Shown here one piece after another: positions 14,268 through 23,541 of a stretch of DNA of 38,883 bases. Each line of letters opens with the position of its first letter. Positions within the stretch are counted from its first letter, which is position 1. The notes beneath the pieces are model-generated. The model saw nothing but the letters and a program-made list of their open reading frames with translations, was not told where the DNA came from and searched no databases. The stretch lies in NCBI GenBank assembly GCA_029007095.1, contig JAQXHF010000079.1:1-38883 (forward strand). The letters are read 5' to 3'. The stretch comes from Clostridia bacterium. Its GTDB lineage: Bacteria; Bacillota; Clostridia; Oscillospirales; Acutalibacteraceae. The position numbers were made by a program, and so were the translations under genes.

Positions 14268-17200
14268 TCAGCATGCGGCGGCTGAAACCTTAACTCCGAG
14301 AGTAACCTTTTCGCCGTTGATATTCCAATCTGCGGAATATCCGTCAGGTTCTCCTACTGTTATTCCGTCAGCGAGAACGGCCGTGAAGATTTCATCCTTA
14401 TTCTTTTCGATTATCTTAACTATCTTATCATTGCCCTTTACGGTAATAAGAATTCTGTCCATAACATTGAAATCAGCGTCCTTACGCATTGTTTGAACCT
14501 TGCTGATTATCTCACGGACAAAGCCCTCCTCGATAAGCTCATCGGTAAGCGTGGTATCAATCGCAACGGTTACTCCGAAATCGGATACCGAGAAAAGTCC
14601 CTGGCGCTGTACGGTTTCGATAAGCAAATCGTCGGCAGTAAGCTCTATTTCGCCCGAACCGATACTAAGCTTTATCGAGCCGTCGCGGTCAAGCTCTGCC
14701 TTTGCCTTAGCCGTATCAAGCTCAGAAAGTGCCGTGCGAATTTCGCCAAGCTGCTTGCCGTATTTAGGACCGAGAGTTTTAAGCTGCGGTTTGAAATTAT
14801 AGCTCATAAGCTCGTCGGCTTCATCAACAAAATTAACCGTCTTAACATTCAGCTCATCACGGATTATATCGGCGTAATATCCGTCGAGCTTAATATCAGC
14901 CTTGACATACATTGCACCGAGAGGCTGACGGTTTTTAATGTTGGCGCCGTTTCTGGCAGCTCTTCCGAGTCCGACTATATTCAGAATCTCGTCCATATTC
15001 TTTTCAAGTTCTTCGTCGATATATTCGCTGTTTACCTCCGGGAATGAGCAAAGATGTATGCTTTCGGGAGCGTCCTTATCAACAGTACAAACCAAATTCT
15101 GATAAATCTGCTCAGTCATAAACGGAATCATAGGCGCAGAAGCCTTTGCAACCGTGACAAGAGCCTGATAAAGCGTCATATATGCGTCAATCTTGTCCTG
15201 ATCAAGATCCTGCTTCCAATAGCGTTCACGGCAACGGCGAACATACCAATTACTCATATCGTCCACGAATTCTTGAAGAGCCTTGCAGGCTTCGGGAATA
15301 CGGTAATTGAAAAGGTTGTCATCAACCGACTTAACCATCGAATTGAGCTTTGAAAGAAGCCATCTGTCCATTACACAAAGTCTTGAATAATCAAGCTCGT
15401 ATTTAGTAGGATCAAATTTGTCGATATCGGCATAAAGGACATAGAATGCATAGGTATTCCAAAGAGTACCCATAAACTTACGCTGTCCCTCGATAACCGC
15501 CTTACCGTGGAATCTGTTTGGCAGCCACGGAGCCGAATTTGTATAGAAATACCAGCGAATTGCGTCCGAACCGTATGTTTCAAGCGCTTCAAACGGATCA
15601 ACCGCATTGCCCTTTGACTTACTCATTTTCTGTCCGTTTTCGTCCTGAACATGGCCGAGAACTATAACATTCTTAAACGGAGCTTTATCAAAAATCAATG
15701 TTGAAATTGCAAGCAAAGAGTAGAACCAACCTCTTGTCTGGTCAACAGCCTCCGATATAAAGTCAGCCGGGAACTGCTCCTCAAATACTTCCTTATTCTC
15801 AAACGGATAGTGATGCTGAGCAAAAGGCATCGAACCCGAATCAAACCAACAGTCGATAACTTCGGGAACTCTGTGCATCTGCTTTCCGCACTCAGGACAT
15901 TTTATAGTAACCGCGTCGATATACGGACGGTGAAGCTCAATATTTTCGGGACAGTTGTCAGACATACTGCGAAGCTCCTCAATGCTGCCTATTGAATGTC
16001 TGTGTCCACATTCGCACTCCCAAATATTAAGCGGTGTACCCCAATATCTGTTACGGCTTATGCCCCAATCCTGAACATTTAAAAGCCAATCTCCGAATCT
16101 TCCCTTACCAATGCTTTCGGGAATCCAGTTAATTGTATTATTATTCTTTATCAAATTGTCCTTAACTGCGGTCATCTTGATAAACCATGATTCTCTTGCA
16201 TAGTAGATAAGAGGAGTATCACAACGCCAGCAGAACGGATAATCATGCTCGAATTTCGGAGCGTCATAGAGGAGTCCTCTCTGTTCAAGATCTTTAAGTA
16301 TAGGCATATCGGCTTCTTTAACAAAGAGACCGGCAAACGGAGTTTCAGCCGTCATATTACCCTTTGAATCAACAAACTGAACAAACGGGAGGTCATAATT
16401 TCTGCCTATGCGTGAGTCATCTTCACCAAAAGCAGGCGCGATATGAACGATACCTGTACCGTCAGACATTGTAACATAACTGTCACAGGTAACAAAATGC
16501 GCCTTTTTATGCTGAACAGCGGCGCGCTTGCCCGCACATTCGTAAAGAGGTTCGTATTCTCTGTGTTCAAGCTCGGAACCTTTGTAAGTTTCGATAATTT
16601 CGTAAGCCGGATTTCCGTCCTCTGCAAGCGGAGAAAGAACCTTGTCAAGAAGTGCAACAGCAAGATAATAAACCTTTCCGTCGGCGGCTTTAACCTTTGC
16701 ATATTCCTCGTCGGGATTTACGCAAAGCGCTGTGTTGGAAGGCAAAGTCCACGGTGTAGTTGTCCAAGCGAGGAAATATGCGTCCTCATCTACACACTTA
16801 AAGCGTACAACCGCGGAACGCTCCTTAACGGATTTGTATCCCTGAGCAACCTCGTGAGATGACAGCGGAGTGCCGCAACGGGGGCAATAGGGAACTATTT
16901 TAAATCCCTTATAAATTAAACCTTTATCATATATCTGTTTAAGCGCCCACCATTCAGACTCGATATAGGAATTATCATAAGTAACATAAGGATGCTCCAT
17001 ATCCGCCCAAAAGCCGACGGTAAAGGAGAAATCCTCCCACATACCCTTGTATTTCCAAACGCTCTCTTTGCACTTTTCGATAAAAGGTTCCAGACCGTAT
17101 TCCTCAATCTGTTCCTTTCCATCCAAGCCGAGAAGCTTCTCTACTTCAAGCTCAACAGGCAAACCATGAGTATCCCATCCTGCCTTTCTCGGAACATGAT

Positions 17201-17423
17201 AGCCTTTCATCGTTCTGTATCTCGGTATAAGATCCTTTATAACTCGCGTCAGAACATGACCGATGTGAGGTTTTCCGTTAGCAGTGGGCGGACCGTCATA
17301 AAAAACATAGGACGGGCCTTCCTTTTCACAGGTTTTTTCAAAAATTTTGTTTTCTTTCCAGAACTTTTCTACGGATTTTTCTCTCTCAACGAAATTCAAA
17401 TCGGTAGGAACCTTCTCATACAT
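14268..17423 (-). CDS. ileS: Isoleucyl-tRNA synthetase, long form
   Basis: The class I enzyme charges tRNA-Ile. The start is set at 17423, behind GGAG and after the T-box terminator; the 25 extra residues of the track frame would be translated leader. The protein is 1051 residues. HIGH is at 53-56 and KMSKS at 599-603. GWDTHGLPVE (82-91) is the family signature, and the editing domain includes AWTTTPWTLPSNTA (219-232). CPRC (180-183), CWRC (398-401), CECG and CPECG pairs suggest zinc sites. The length and the extended C-terminus match the IleS2/eukaryal-like branch rather than the shorter E. coli type. Members of that branch often resist mupirocin, but resistance is not testable here. Expression is under T-box control. 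Confidence 0.97.
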   Translation of the reverse strand: MYEKVPTDLNFVEREKSVEKFWKENKIFEKTCEKEGPSYVFYDGPPTANGKPHIGHVLTRVIKDLIPRYRTMKGYHVPRKAGWDTHGLPVELEVEKLLGLDGKEQIEEYGLEPFIEKCKESVWKYKGMWEDFSFTVGFWADMEHPYVTYDNSYIESEWWALKQIYDKGLIYKGFKIVPYCPRCGTPLSSHEVAQGYKSVKERSAVVRFKCVDEDAYFLAWTTTPWTLPSNTALCVNPDEEYAKVKAADGKVYYLAVALLDKVLSPLAEDGNPAYEIIETYKGSELEHREYEPLYECAGKRAAVQHKKAHFVTCDSYVTMSDGTGIVHIAPAFGEDDSRIGRNYDLPFVQFVDSKGNMTAETPFAGLFVKEADMPILKDLEQRGLLYDAPKFEHDYPFCWRCDTPLIYYARESWFIKMTAVKDNLIKNNNTINWIPESIGKGRFGDWLLNVQDWGISRNRYWGTPLNIWECECGHRHSIGSIEELRSMSDNCPENIELHRPYIDAVTIKCPECGKQMHRVPEVIDCWFDSGSMPFAQHHYPFENKEVFEEQFPADFISEAVDQTRGWFYSLLAISTLIFDKAPFKNVIVLGHVQDENGQKMSKSKGNAVDPFEALETYGSDAIRWYFYTNSAPWLPNRFHGKAVIEGQRKFMGTLWNTYAFYVLYADIDKFDPTKYELDYSRLCVMDRWLLSKLNSMVKSVDDNLFNYRIPEACKALQEFVDDMSNWYVRRCRERYWKQDLDQDKIDAYMTLYQALVTVAKASAPMIPFMTEQIYQNLVCTVDKDAPESIHLCSFPEVNSEYIDEELEKNMDEILNIVGLGRAARNGANIKNRQPLGAMYVKADIKLDGYYADIIRDELNVKTVNFVDEADELMSYNFKPQLKTLGPKYGKQLGEIRTALSELDTAKAKAELDRDGSIKLSIGSGEIELTADDLLIETVQRQGLFSVSDFGVTVAIDTTLTDELIEEGFVREIISKVQTMRKDADFNVMDRILITVKGNDKIVKIIEKNKDEIFTAVLADGITVGEPDGYSADWNINGEKVTLGVKVSAAAC

Positions 17424-17441
17424 CTGCCTTACACTCCTTTG

Positions 17442-17685
17442 TGATAAAAAATAAAGTCTTACCCCGTCAAAAACAGGGCAAGACGAACTCGCAACCACCT
17501 ATTTTACAACATACCTAATATGCGTTCCGTTTAACGGTGGAAAACCGTCGGGGCTTACTGAAAATTCAGCCTGAAGCTCGGAAGTGATATTCAACGCAAT
17601 GCACCTCGTACCGAACTTTCACCGTCTTCGGCTCGCTATAACTTCGCAATGCGCCTACTGTCTTCGTCACAGCCTTTTTCTGCGA
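17442..17685 (-). ncRNA. T-box leader of ileS (Ile specifier)
   Basis: The T-box sequence AGGTGGTTGCGAG (about 17488-17500) precedes a terminator hairpin with an 11-bp stem GTCTTGCCCTG/CGGGGTAAGAC (17456-17484) and a U-run TTTATTTTTT. The specifier region GAATATCACTTCC holds ATC, an isoleucine codon (17586-17588). A 5' stem I with GACAGTAGG fits the AG-bulge region. Uncharged tRNA-Ile should stabilise the antiterminator and allow ileS transcription. The 5' boundary is approximate. Confidence 0.9.
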
Positions 17686-17723
17686 AAAAACCGCTTATAT
17701 AAATCTCATAATATTGCCATATA

Positions 17724-17752
17724 AGGATATCACAAACGCTATTTTCTGTCAA
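17724..17752 (-). promoter_or_regulatory. ileS promoter
   Basis: TTGACA (17747-17752), 17 bp, TATCCT (17724-17729). Transcription from about 17717 yields a leader of nearly 300 nt that contains the T-box. Confidence 0.85.
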
Positions 17753-17824
17753 GAGAAATTAACTTAAAATACGCTTAATTTTGATAAATTGTAATGCAGT
17801 TCAACGATAAATCTGTGCAAACAC

Positions 17825-17856
17825 AAAAAAGGCCGCCGGAGTTACCCCCGACGGCC
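17825..17856 (-). terminator. Terminator after the 595-residue surface-protein gene
   Basis: GGCCGTCGG/CCGGCGGCC is a GC-rich stem with one G-U pair, followed on the minus strand by TTTTTT. A smaller AAAGCTCA/TGAGCTTT hairpin lies just before it. Confidence 0.93.
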
Positions 17857-17892
17857 AAAGCTCACTGAGCTTTAAAAGCTTCCGTTATTCAA

Positions 17893-19680
17893 TTAGAAAT
17901 CAACTTCAGCGATAGTACCGTTGGATCTATCAAAGATAGTCCATGTCTTGCTGAGGCCAACCTTAGAGATAACGCTGTTCTCACCAACAGAAACTCTGAG
18001 GATACCATAGATCTCTGCGTGACCGCCGATATCAATCTGGCCCTCGAAGTCCATACCTGCTGCAAGCTCTACAAGATAGTCAACAGGAACAGTGTAGGTT
18101 GAATCAACCAAAACATTGCCGTCTGCGTCAACGACTCTTGCAGTTGCCTCAACATAAGCACCGAGACCACCCTCAACGCCTACATCAACGAGGTTGTAAC
18201 CATAGAGACCAAGAGCAACATCAAGGCCAAGGCAGATGTTGAACTCACCGTAGATGTCAACCTTACGGTCAACAACAGTAGAGTCGTTAACAACGCTTAC
18301 CTTATTGTTGATGATTTCTACGCCATGGCTTTCCTCTGTTACAACAGTGATTGACATCTTGCCGTTAACATCAATGTTAAGGAGAATATCAAATGTAACT
18401 GAGAGAGGAGTTGAACCAAGAGGTACAGTTACAGAGAAGAGCTTGATTGAAGATGAATCGAAGGAGCTGAGAATATACTTGTCGATAGCGTTTGTGATAA
18501 CATTATCAACATTGATCTTCTCGCCAACTGTCTCGTAAACATCACCAAACTCCTTAGCATAAGAACCGGAGATTGTTGTGGTGTCAACAAGATCATAGTC
18601 GAAGTTAAGATAAACTTCGTTAAAGTTGAGCTTCTTGATGTCCATATCAGCCTTTGCATCTACTGCAAGGTTGGTAAGAGAATAGGACTTTGTAAGGTTT
18701 ACGCCATCGCATACATCCTTAGCGATGCTGAAATCAAGGCCTGTATCTGTGATCTTAGCCTTAATCTTGAAGCCCTTAATTGAGAAGCTAACATTAGCAA
18801 GCTTCTTGAGAGCCTTAGCGATGTCGTCCTTTGAAAGAGCCTCTGTGTCGATGTAACCGTTGCTGATAACATCACCGTTACCGTCAGCGATCATAGCTGT
18901 TGTGAAATCAACATCTGTGCTACCAACATAGTCGATGCTATCAATAAACTCATCAACAGCAGCAGGAGAAGTTGTAGCTACGGTCTGACCGTCAACAACC
19001 TCAACAGACTCAACTGTGCAAGCTGAACCTGTGTAGTTGTCGTTGTTCTTCTCAAGAACAAGTACGTCACCGACTTCTACATCTTCACTGAGGGTAACAA
19101 CATTACCGTCAACTGTGTAGTCAGAAACTTCTACTACATTGTCGCTGTAAACAACATCATCTGAGTATTCTGTGGGAACCTCATTCTTGATCTTTGCGTT
19201 AACAGCAGCAGCAATAGCAAGGTCAACCTCTGCTCTGGGCATGTCACCGGTGCTAACCTTAGCGTCAGCTCTCGGTGTGATGATTCCGTTAACAAGAGCT
19301 GTTGAAAGCTTTGCAACATTGGTGAAATCGTCAGCGTTAGCGATAACAGCAGACTCATCAATGTCAAGGCCGGCAGCAGTTACAAGAACGGTTGCTACGA
19401 ACTCATAATCAACAGGAGCTGTGGTGTCTATTGTCTCATAGTCAACGAGAACGTCATACTTTGCAGCTGTAGCAACAGCGGTAAAGTACTCGTCGCTGGG
19501 ATCAACACCAAGGACAGCCTCTGTAGCGTCACTTGTTTCATAGCCGAATGCCTGATCTACCTGTGCAAGAAATGCGCCAGTCTCAACAACTTCTGTGCCG
19601 GGGATAACAAAACCCGGGAAGATAGCTGACAAAAGAGTCATAAGCATTGCAAGGATAGATGCCATGATTTTTGTGAACAT
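17893..19680 (-). CDS. Large secreted acidic protein, possibly SLH-anchored surface protein
   Basis: I do not recognise the whole protein. The start at 19680 has GGAGG 7 nt upstream, giving 595 residues. A signal peptide covers about 1-25 (FTKIMASILAMLMTLLSAIF). Two stretches at about 62-110 and 120-165 resemble degenerate S-layer-homology repeats (YFTAVATAAKYDVLV; NGIITPRADAKVSTGD then PRAEVDLAIAAAV). The remainder is beta-rich, Asp/Val/Thr-rich, with only a few cysteines. It stands alone with a strong promoter, a structured leader and a strong terminator. The codons used (GAC, AAC, CTT, TCT) look more biased than in the glycosyltransferase genes, which suggests high expression. A cell-surface or S-layer-type role is inference. 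Confidence 0.75.
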   Translation of the reverse strand: MFTKIMASILAMLMTLLSAIFPGFVIPGTEVVETGAFLAQVDQAFGYETSDATEAVLGVDPSDEYFTAVATAAKYDVLVDYETIDTTAPVDYEFVATVLVTAAGLDIDESAVIANADDFTNVAKLSTALVNGIITPRADAKVSTGDMPRAEVDLAIAAAVNAKIKNEVPTEYSDDVVYSDNVVEVSDYTVDGNVVTLSEDVEVGDVLVLEKNNDNYTGSACTVESVEVVDGQTVATTSPAAVDEFIDSIDYVGSTDVDFTTAMIADGNGDVISNGYIDTEALSKDDIAKALKKLANVSFSIKGFKIKAKITDTGLDFSIAKDVCDGVNLTKSYSLTNLAVDAKADMDIKKLNFNEVYLNFDYDLVDTTTISGSYAKEFGDVYETVGEKINVDNVITNAIDKYILSSFDSSSIKLFSVTVPLGSTPLSVTFDILLNIDVNGKMSITVVTEESHGVEIINNKVSVVNDSTVVDRKVDIYGEFNICLGLDVALGLYGYNLVDVGVEGGLGAYVEATARVVDADGNVLVDSTYTVPVDYLVELAAGMDFEGQIDIGGHAEIYGILRVSVGENSVISKVGLSKTWTIFDRSNGTIAEVDF

Positions 19681-19770
19681 AAAAATTCCTCCTTTTATAT
19701 TTCGGAACAAGGAACAGCAGTCTGAAAGTGGTATAACGTTAGTACCGCTTTGAAGCGAAGGATATGTGAA

Positions 19771-19798
19771 ATATCCACCTGTGTTTTCCTATATCCAC
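19771..19798. repeat. Direct repeat ATATCCAC in the surface-protein leader
   Basis: ATATCCAC occurs at 19771-19778 and 19791-19798, exactly 20 bp apart. The upstream copy covers the predicted transcription start. Two helical turns of spacing on the same face would suit a dimeric regulator. A small hairpin GGATAT/ATATCC (19760-19776) overlaps the other copy. Confidence 0.45.
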
Positions 19799-19802
19799 GC
19801 TG

Positions 19803-19831
19803 ATTATACAATATTTTCCGTTAATTTGCAA
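19803..19831 (-). promoter_or_regulatory. Promoter of the large surface-protein gene
   Basis: TTGCAA (19826-19831), 17 bp, perfect TATAAT (19803-19808). The leader is about 115 nt and includes small hairpins at 19746-19757 and 19760-19776. Confidence 0.78.
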
Positions 19832-20110
19832 GTATTTTTTTGCAATTTATTAACATTTTTATGTAAATTTTACCATGTTACCATATTTTGTATCAAAATG
19901 ACTATCGACATACTACAAACTATTGACGCAAGATTGATACTCATAAATTTTTTAATACATATATCAAAAATCAACCCCAAAATTTGGCTATATTGCCACT
20001 TTGTGAAAAAATATTTGTGCAATTTTCAGATTAAAATTTTTTATTTATTAAAAATAAAAATGCTTTATAATATAAAGTTTATTAAAAGTGCCAAAGTGTA
20101 AATCGCAATA
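19832..20110. other. AT-rich intergenic spacer between divergent promoters
   Basis: About 280 bp of very AT-rich DNA separate the divergent promoters of the surface-protein gene and the DtxR-type gene. I see no convincing gene, RNA or operator here. An A/T-only inverted repeat TTTTTATTT/AAATAAAAA at 20038-20060 is probably compositional. Confidence 0.6.
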
Positions 20111-20139
20111 TTGAAAATAAATAAGTTTTATGATATAAT
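20111..20139 (+). promoter_or_regulatory. Promoter of the DtxR/MntR-like gene
   Basis: TTGAAA (20111-20116), 17 bp, perfect TATAAT (20134-20139). The leader is about 25 nt. It is fully intact although the gene behind it is frameshifted. Confidence 0.85.
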
Positions 20140-20170
20140 CCTATAAAATTCGATGACAGGAGGAAACAAA

Positions 20171-20534
20171 ATGAGATTACAGGAATCCGGTGAGATGTAT
20201 CTTGAAACTATATATATACTTTCCTCGAAGCTTTCAAATGTAAGAAGCATTGATATCAGCGAATATATGAGCTTTTCAAAGCCGAGCGTAAGCCGTGCTG
20301 TCGGTTTGCTGAAATCCGGCGGATACATCGAAATTGATGCAAGCGGATATATCACTTTGACTCCGGAGGGTAATTATTGCCGAGAAAACTTATGAAAGAC
20401 ATACCCTGTTAACAAAAATATTTGTTAAACTCGGAGTAAACGAAGCTATTGCCGCCGAAGACGCCTGCAAAATTGAACATGATATAAGCGACGAAACCTT
20501 TGCCGCTATCAAAAAATACTTTACAAGCATATAA
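20171..20534 (+). pseudogene. DtxR/MntR-family metalloregulator, broken by one frameshift
   Basis: The ATG at 20171 follows AGGAGG. The first frame encodes the winged helix: QESGEMYLETIYILS, then SFSKPSVSRAVGLLKSGGYI, to LTPEG. It should continue as the metal-binding dimer domain but ends at TGA 20393-20395. The missing half lies in the next frame: IAEKTYERHTLLTKIFVKLG, then AAEDACKIEHDISDETF, ending at TAA 20532-20534. A loss of 2 nt (or gain of 1) between about 20369 and 20376 explains this; two residues are expected between LTPEG and IAEK in relatives. The ligand residues (YERH, EDACKIEH) are preserved, so the break is recent or an assembly error. No slippery sequence suggests programmed shifting. 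Confidence 0.85.
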
Positions 20535-20596
20535 TTCGTTACACTATATAATATGAATAATAATTATAAATATTGTATTTAACAATGATAAAAAGT

Positions 20597-20635
20597 AAAG
20601 CCACCGTACTCTCTGTGTGAGAATTCGGTGGCTTT
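20597..20635 (-). terminator. Bidirectional terminator of the alpha operon
   Basis: AAAGCCACCG/CGGTGGCTTT is a 10-bp stem. T-rich tracts follow on the minus strand (TACTTTTTATC) and, more weakly, on the plus strand (the stem ends in TTTT). It closes the long ribosomal operon after rplQ and may also end the DtxR-type transcript. Confidence 0.9.
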
Positions 20636-20653
20636 TGTCAGTTAATTACCTTA

Positions 20654-21010
20654 TTATTTTGCTTCCGGCTCAACGAGCTCGATGATGCACATTTCTGATG
20701 CGTCACCGCGGCGAGTTCCGGTCTTAATAATACGGCAGTAACCGCCGTTTACATCCTTATATTTGGGAGCAATCTCAGTGAAGAGCTTGTTGACAACGCT
20801 CTCTTTGGTAACGTATGCCAAAACCTGTCTTCTTGAATGAAGTGAACCGTCCTTGGCGATGGTGATCATCTTCTCCGCCATTGAACGAACTTCCTTTGCC
20901 CTTGTAACGGTGGTCTCTATTCTGCCTTTTTCTAAAAGGTATGTTACCATACCTCTGAGCATTGACTTACGATGGTCGCTTGCTCTTCCAAGCTTTCTGG
21001 AACCTGGCAT
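20654..21010 (-). CDS. rplQ: 50S ribosomal protein L17
   Basis: The 118-residue protein begins [19 protein letters not shown], the conserved L17 N-terminus that lies on 23S rRNA near the exit tunnel. It is of the short bacterial form, without a C-terminal extension. It is the last gene of the alpha operon, 58 bp after rpoA, with a ribosome-binding site GGAG and the operon terminator 19 bp downstream. Confidence 0.98.
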   Translation of the reverse strand: MPGSRKLGRASDHRKSMLRGMVTYLLEKGRIETTVTRAKEVRSMAEKMITIAKDGSLHSRRQVLAYVTKESVVNKLFTEIAPKYKDVNGGYCRIIKTGTRRGDASEMCIIELVEPEAK

Positions 21011-21068
21011 TTAAAGTCACTCCTTTACCGTTAGTTGTGATGATAAAATAGTTTACAGTTAAAAAGAA

Positions 21069-22019
21069 TTACTCGTCATCTCTGCGAAGGTCATATCCGA
21101 GAGAAAGAAGTTTTGCAACAACCTCGTCAAGAGATTTTCTGCCGAGATTGCGAACCTTCATCATATCGTCCTCGGATTTGCCGATAAGATCTTCTACTGT
21201 ATTGATACCTGCTCTCTTCAAGCAGTTGAAAGAGCGCACAGACAGGTCAAGTTCCTCAATGGTCATCTCCAAGGCCTTTTCCTTGCCTTTGTTCTTATTC
21301 TCAATCATAACCTCAGTCTCAAATGCCTCGTCGGAGAGGTCTCCGAAAAGACTGAGATGCTCGTTGAGGATCTTGGCGCCAAGAGAAACGGCTTCCTTTG
21401 CGGAAATAGTACCGTTTGTCCACACCTCTAATGTGAGTTTGTCATAGTCAGTAATCTGACCGACGCGTGTGTTCTCGACTGTGTAATTTACCTTTAATAC
21501 AGGTGAATAAATAGAGTCGATAGCAATTACGCCAATCGGCGGTTGAAGATACTGCTTGTTTCTTTCAGCAGAAACATATCCTCTGCCCTTGCTGCAAGTA
21601 AGCTCCATTACAACATGCGCGTCGCTGTCGAGCGAAGCAATGTGAAGATCGGGGTTAAGAATTTCAACCTCCGAATCGGTCTTGAAGCTGCCTGCGGTAA
21701 GCTCGCCCTCGCCCTTAACATCTACATACATAGTTTTCGGGCCGTCACCGTGTATTTTAAGGATAACGCTCTTCAGGTTAAGAACGATTTCCGTAACATC
21801 CTCTTTAACGCCGGGAATCGTTGAGAACTCGTGAAGAATTCCATCAATTTTAACGGAAGTTATTGCATAACCCGGAAGTGAGGAAAGTAAAACTCTTCTC
21901 AGGCTGTTACCGAGAGTAGTGCCGTAACCTCTCTCCAACGGATCAACAATAAATTTACCGTAAGTACCGTCAGGTAAAACATCGGCTGTTTCGATTCTTG
22001 GTTTTTCTATTCCAATCAT
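21069..22019 (-). CDS. rpoA: RNA polymerase alpha subunit
   Basis: Alpha dimers nucleate assembly of RNA polymerase and contact UP elements and activators. The N-terminal assembly domain contains [21 protein letters not shown] linker of Lys/Glu precedes the C-terminal domain (about 252-316), which has [14 protein letters not shown] with the DNA-binding Arg at about 262, and [11 protein letters not shown]. The 316-residue length is usual for Firmicutes. It follows rpsD by 40 bp. Confidence 0.98.
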   Translation of the reverse strand: MIGIEKPRIETADVLPDGTYGKFIVDPLERGYGTTLGNSLRRVLLSSLPGYAITSVKIDGILHEFSTIPGVKEDVTEIVLNLKSVILKIHGDGPKTMYVDVKGEGELTAGSFKTDSEVEILNPDLHIASLDSDAHVVMELTCSKGRGYVSAERNKQYLQPPIGVIAIDSIYSPVLKVNYTVENTRVGQITDYDKLTLEVWTNGTISAKEAVSLGAKILNEHLSLFGDLSDEAFETEVMIENKNKGKEKALEMTIEELDLSVRSFNCLKRAGINTVEDLIGKSEDDMMKVRNLGRKSLDEVVAKLLSLGYDLRRDDE

Positions 22020-22059
22020 TCAAAACCCTCCTTGTTGTATTTAGTTTACGGTTTAATGA

Positions 22060-22683
22060 TTATTTAGAGTAAAGCTCAACGATAAGCTGTTCGTCAACAG
22101 GACATGCAATCTGATCTCTTTCGGGGAGATTGATAACTTTGGCTTCTGTTTCAGAAGTCTTATCAAGCCACTGCGGAACAGGGCGTGCGCCGTTAGCTTC
22201 AAGAACTGCCTTGATCTTAACGCTGTCTTTGCTCTTGTCAGCGATAGCGATTACATCGCCGGCCTTCAAAAGATAAGAAGGAATGTTTACCTTACGGCCG
22301 TTTACTGTGTAGTGACCGTGTGTTACAAGCTGTCTACCTTCGTTTCTCGAGCTTGACCAGCCCAAAAGGTAAACAACATTATCAAGACGGCTTTCGCAGA
22401 TTTTGAGAAGGTTCGGACCTGTCATTCCCTGCTTACGCTCGGCCTCGACAAAATATTTTGAGAACTGACTCTCCTGAATACCGTAGTATCTCTTAGCCTG
22501 CTGCTTTGCGCGAAGCTGAAGACCGTATTCGGAAGTCTTTTTGCGGCTCTGACCATGCTGGCCGGGGGCATAAGAACGGCGCTCTACTGCACACTTAGCA
22601 GTGTAGCATCTGTCTCCTTTGAGGAAGAGCTTCTTACCCTCACGGCGGCACATTTTACATACCGCACCGGTATATCTTGACAT
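22060..22683 (-). CDS. rpsD: 30S ribosomal protein S4, zinc-binding form
   Basis: S4 is a primary 16S rRNA binder and nucleates small-subunit assembly. Cys 9, 12, 26 and 31 make an intact zinc site, so this is the C+ version. The S4 RNA-binding domain is seen in [17 protein letters not shown] and [18 protein letters not shown]. The length is 207 residues. In many Firmicutes rpsD stands alone with its own leader; here it sits between rpsK and rpoA, as in enterobacteria. Confidence 0.98.
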   Translation of the reverse strand: MSRYTGAVCKMCRREGKKLFLKGDRCYTAKCAVERRSYAPGQHGQSRKKTSEYGLQLRAKQQAKRYYGIQESQFSKYFVEAERKQGMTGPNLLKICESRLDNVVYLLGWSSSRNEGRQLVTHGHYTVNGRKVNIPSYLLKAGDVIAIADKSKDSVKIKAVLEANGARPVPQWLDKTSETEAKVINLPERDQIACPVDEQLIVELYSK

Positions 22684-22711
22684 TAGTGGTTACACCTCCT
22701 GAAATTATGAG

Positions 22712-23119
22712 TTATACACGTCTTCTCTTGGGCGGGCGGCAGCCGTTGTGCGGAATCGGAGTAACATCCTTAATAAGGCTGACTTCGAGACCGGCTGTTT
22801 GCAAAGCTCTGATTGCAGCTTCACGACCTGCTCCGGGACCCTTAACGTAAACCTCAACAGTTTTCATACCATGCTCGATAGCAGCCTTAGCTGCGGTCTC
22901 GGCAGCAGTCTGTGCTGCAAACGGAGTAGACTTCTTAGAACCTCTGAAGCCCATCTCACCTGCGCTAGCCCACGATACTGCGTTACCCTGTGTATCACTT
23001 ATAGTAACGATGGTATTGTTGAAGGTGGATTGGATATGAGCTGCGCCGCGTTCAATATTTTTGCGTTCACGGCGTCTGCGAACTGCAGTGCCCTTCTTAG
23101 CGGAACCCTTGGGTGCCAT
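22712..23119 (-). CDS. rpsK: 30S ribosomal protein S11
   Basis: The 135-residue protein has the S11 core [15 protein letters not shown] and the basic C-terminus [15 protein letters not shown] that lines the mRNA path near the platform. The Lys/Arg-rich N-terminus is normal. It is 15 bp after rpsM, and the ATG is preceded by GGAGGG. Confidence 0.98.
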   Translation of the reverse strand: MAPKGSAKKGTAVRRRRERKNIERGAAHIQSTFNNTIVTISDTQGNAVSWASAGEMGFRGSKKSTPFAAQTAAETAAKAAIEHGMKTVEVYVKGPGAGREAAIRALQTAGLEVSLIKDVTPIPHNGCRPPKRRRV

Positions 23120-23134
23120 ATTATCCCTCCTAAA

Positions 23135-23503
23135 TTACTTCTTCTTGTTAGCAATAGTCTTTTTCGGACCCTTGCGTGTACGAGCGTTTGTCTTTGAGCG
23201 CTGACCTCTTACGGGCAGGCCCTTTCTGTGGCGTACGCCACGGTAACAACCGATTTCGATAAGTCTCTTGATATCAAAAGCGGTCTCTCTGCGCAAATCA
23301 CCCTCAACCTTAACATTATGGTCGATGTATTCACGCAATTTAGCTACATCTTCCTCAGTAAGATCCTTAACTCTGATGTCGGGATTTACGCCTGTAGCTT
23401 TGATAATGTCGCTTGCTGTCTTGCGACCGATACCGTAGATGTAAGTAAGAGCGATTTCAACTCTCTTCTCTCTCGGCAGGTCAACACCTGATATACGCGC
23501 CAT
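23135..23503 (-). CDS. rpsM: 30S ribosomal protein S13
   Basis: The 122-residue S13 begins [26 protein letters not shown] and ends with a Lys/Arg-rich tail ([15 protein letters not shown]) that contacts P-site tRNA. S13 forms bridges with the large subunit at the head. It follows rpmJ by 38 bp. Confidence 0.98.
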   Translation of the reverse strand: MARISGVDLPREKRVEIALTYIYGIGRKTASDIIKATGVNPDIRVKDLTEEDVAKLREYIDHNVKVEGDLRRETAFDIKRLIEIGCYRGVRHRKGLPVRGQRSKTNARTRKGPKKTIANKKK

Positions 23504-23541
23504 TCTTCAGTTGCACCTCCAATAAGATGGTTTGCGTCGGA

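Noticed and set aside
14493-15047. 184-aa plus-strand ORF opposite ileS
   Set aside because: It is a shadow of ileS; several other long antisense frames exist in the same gene, as expected from its codon use.
19766-20101. 111-aa plus-strand ORF in the AT-rich spacer
   Set aside because: It is rich in Ile, Phe, Lys and Tyr as expected from random AT-rich DNA, and it overlaps the promoter and leader of the surface-protein gene.
20372-20376. Programmed frameshifting in the DtxR-type gene
   Set aside because: No slippery heptamer, stimulatory hairpin or internal ribosome-binding site is visible at the junction; a simple indel is more likely.
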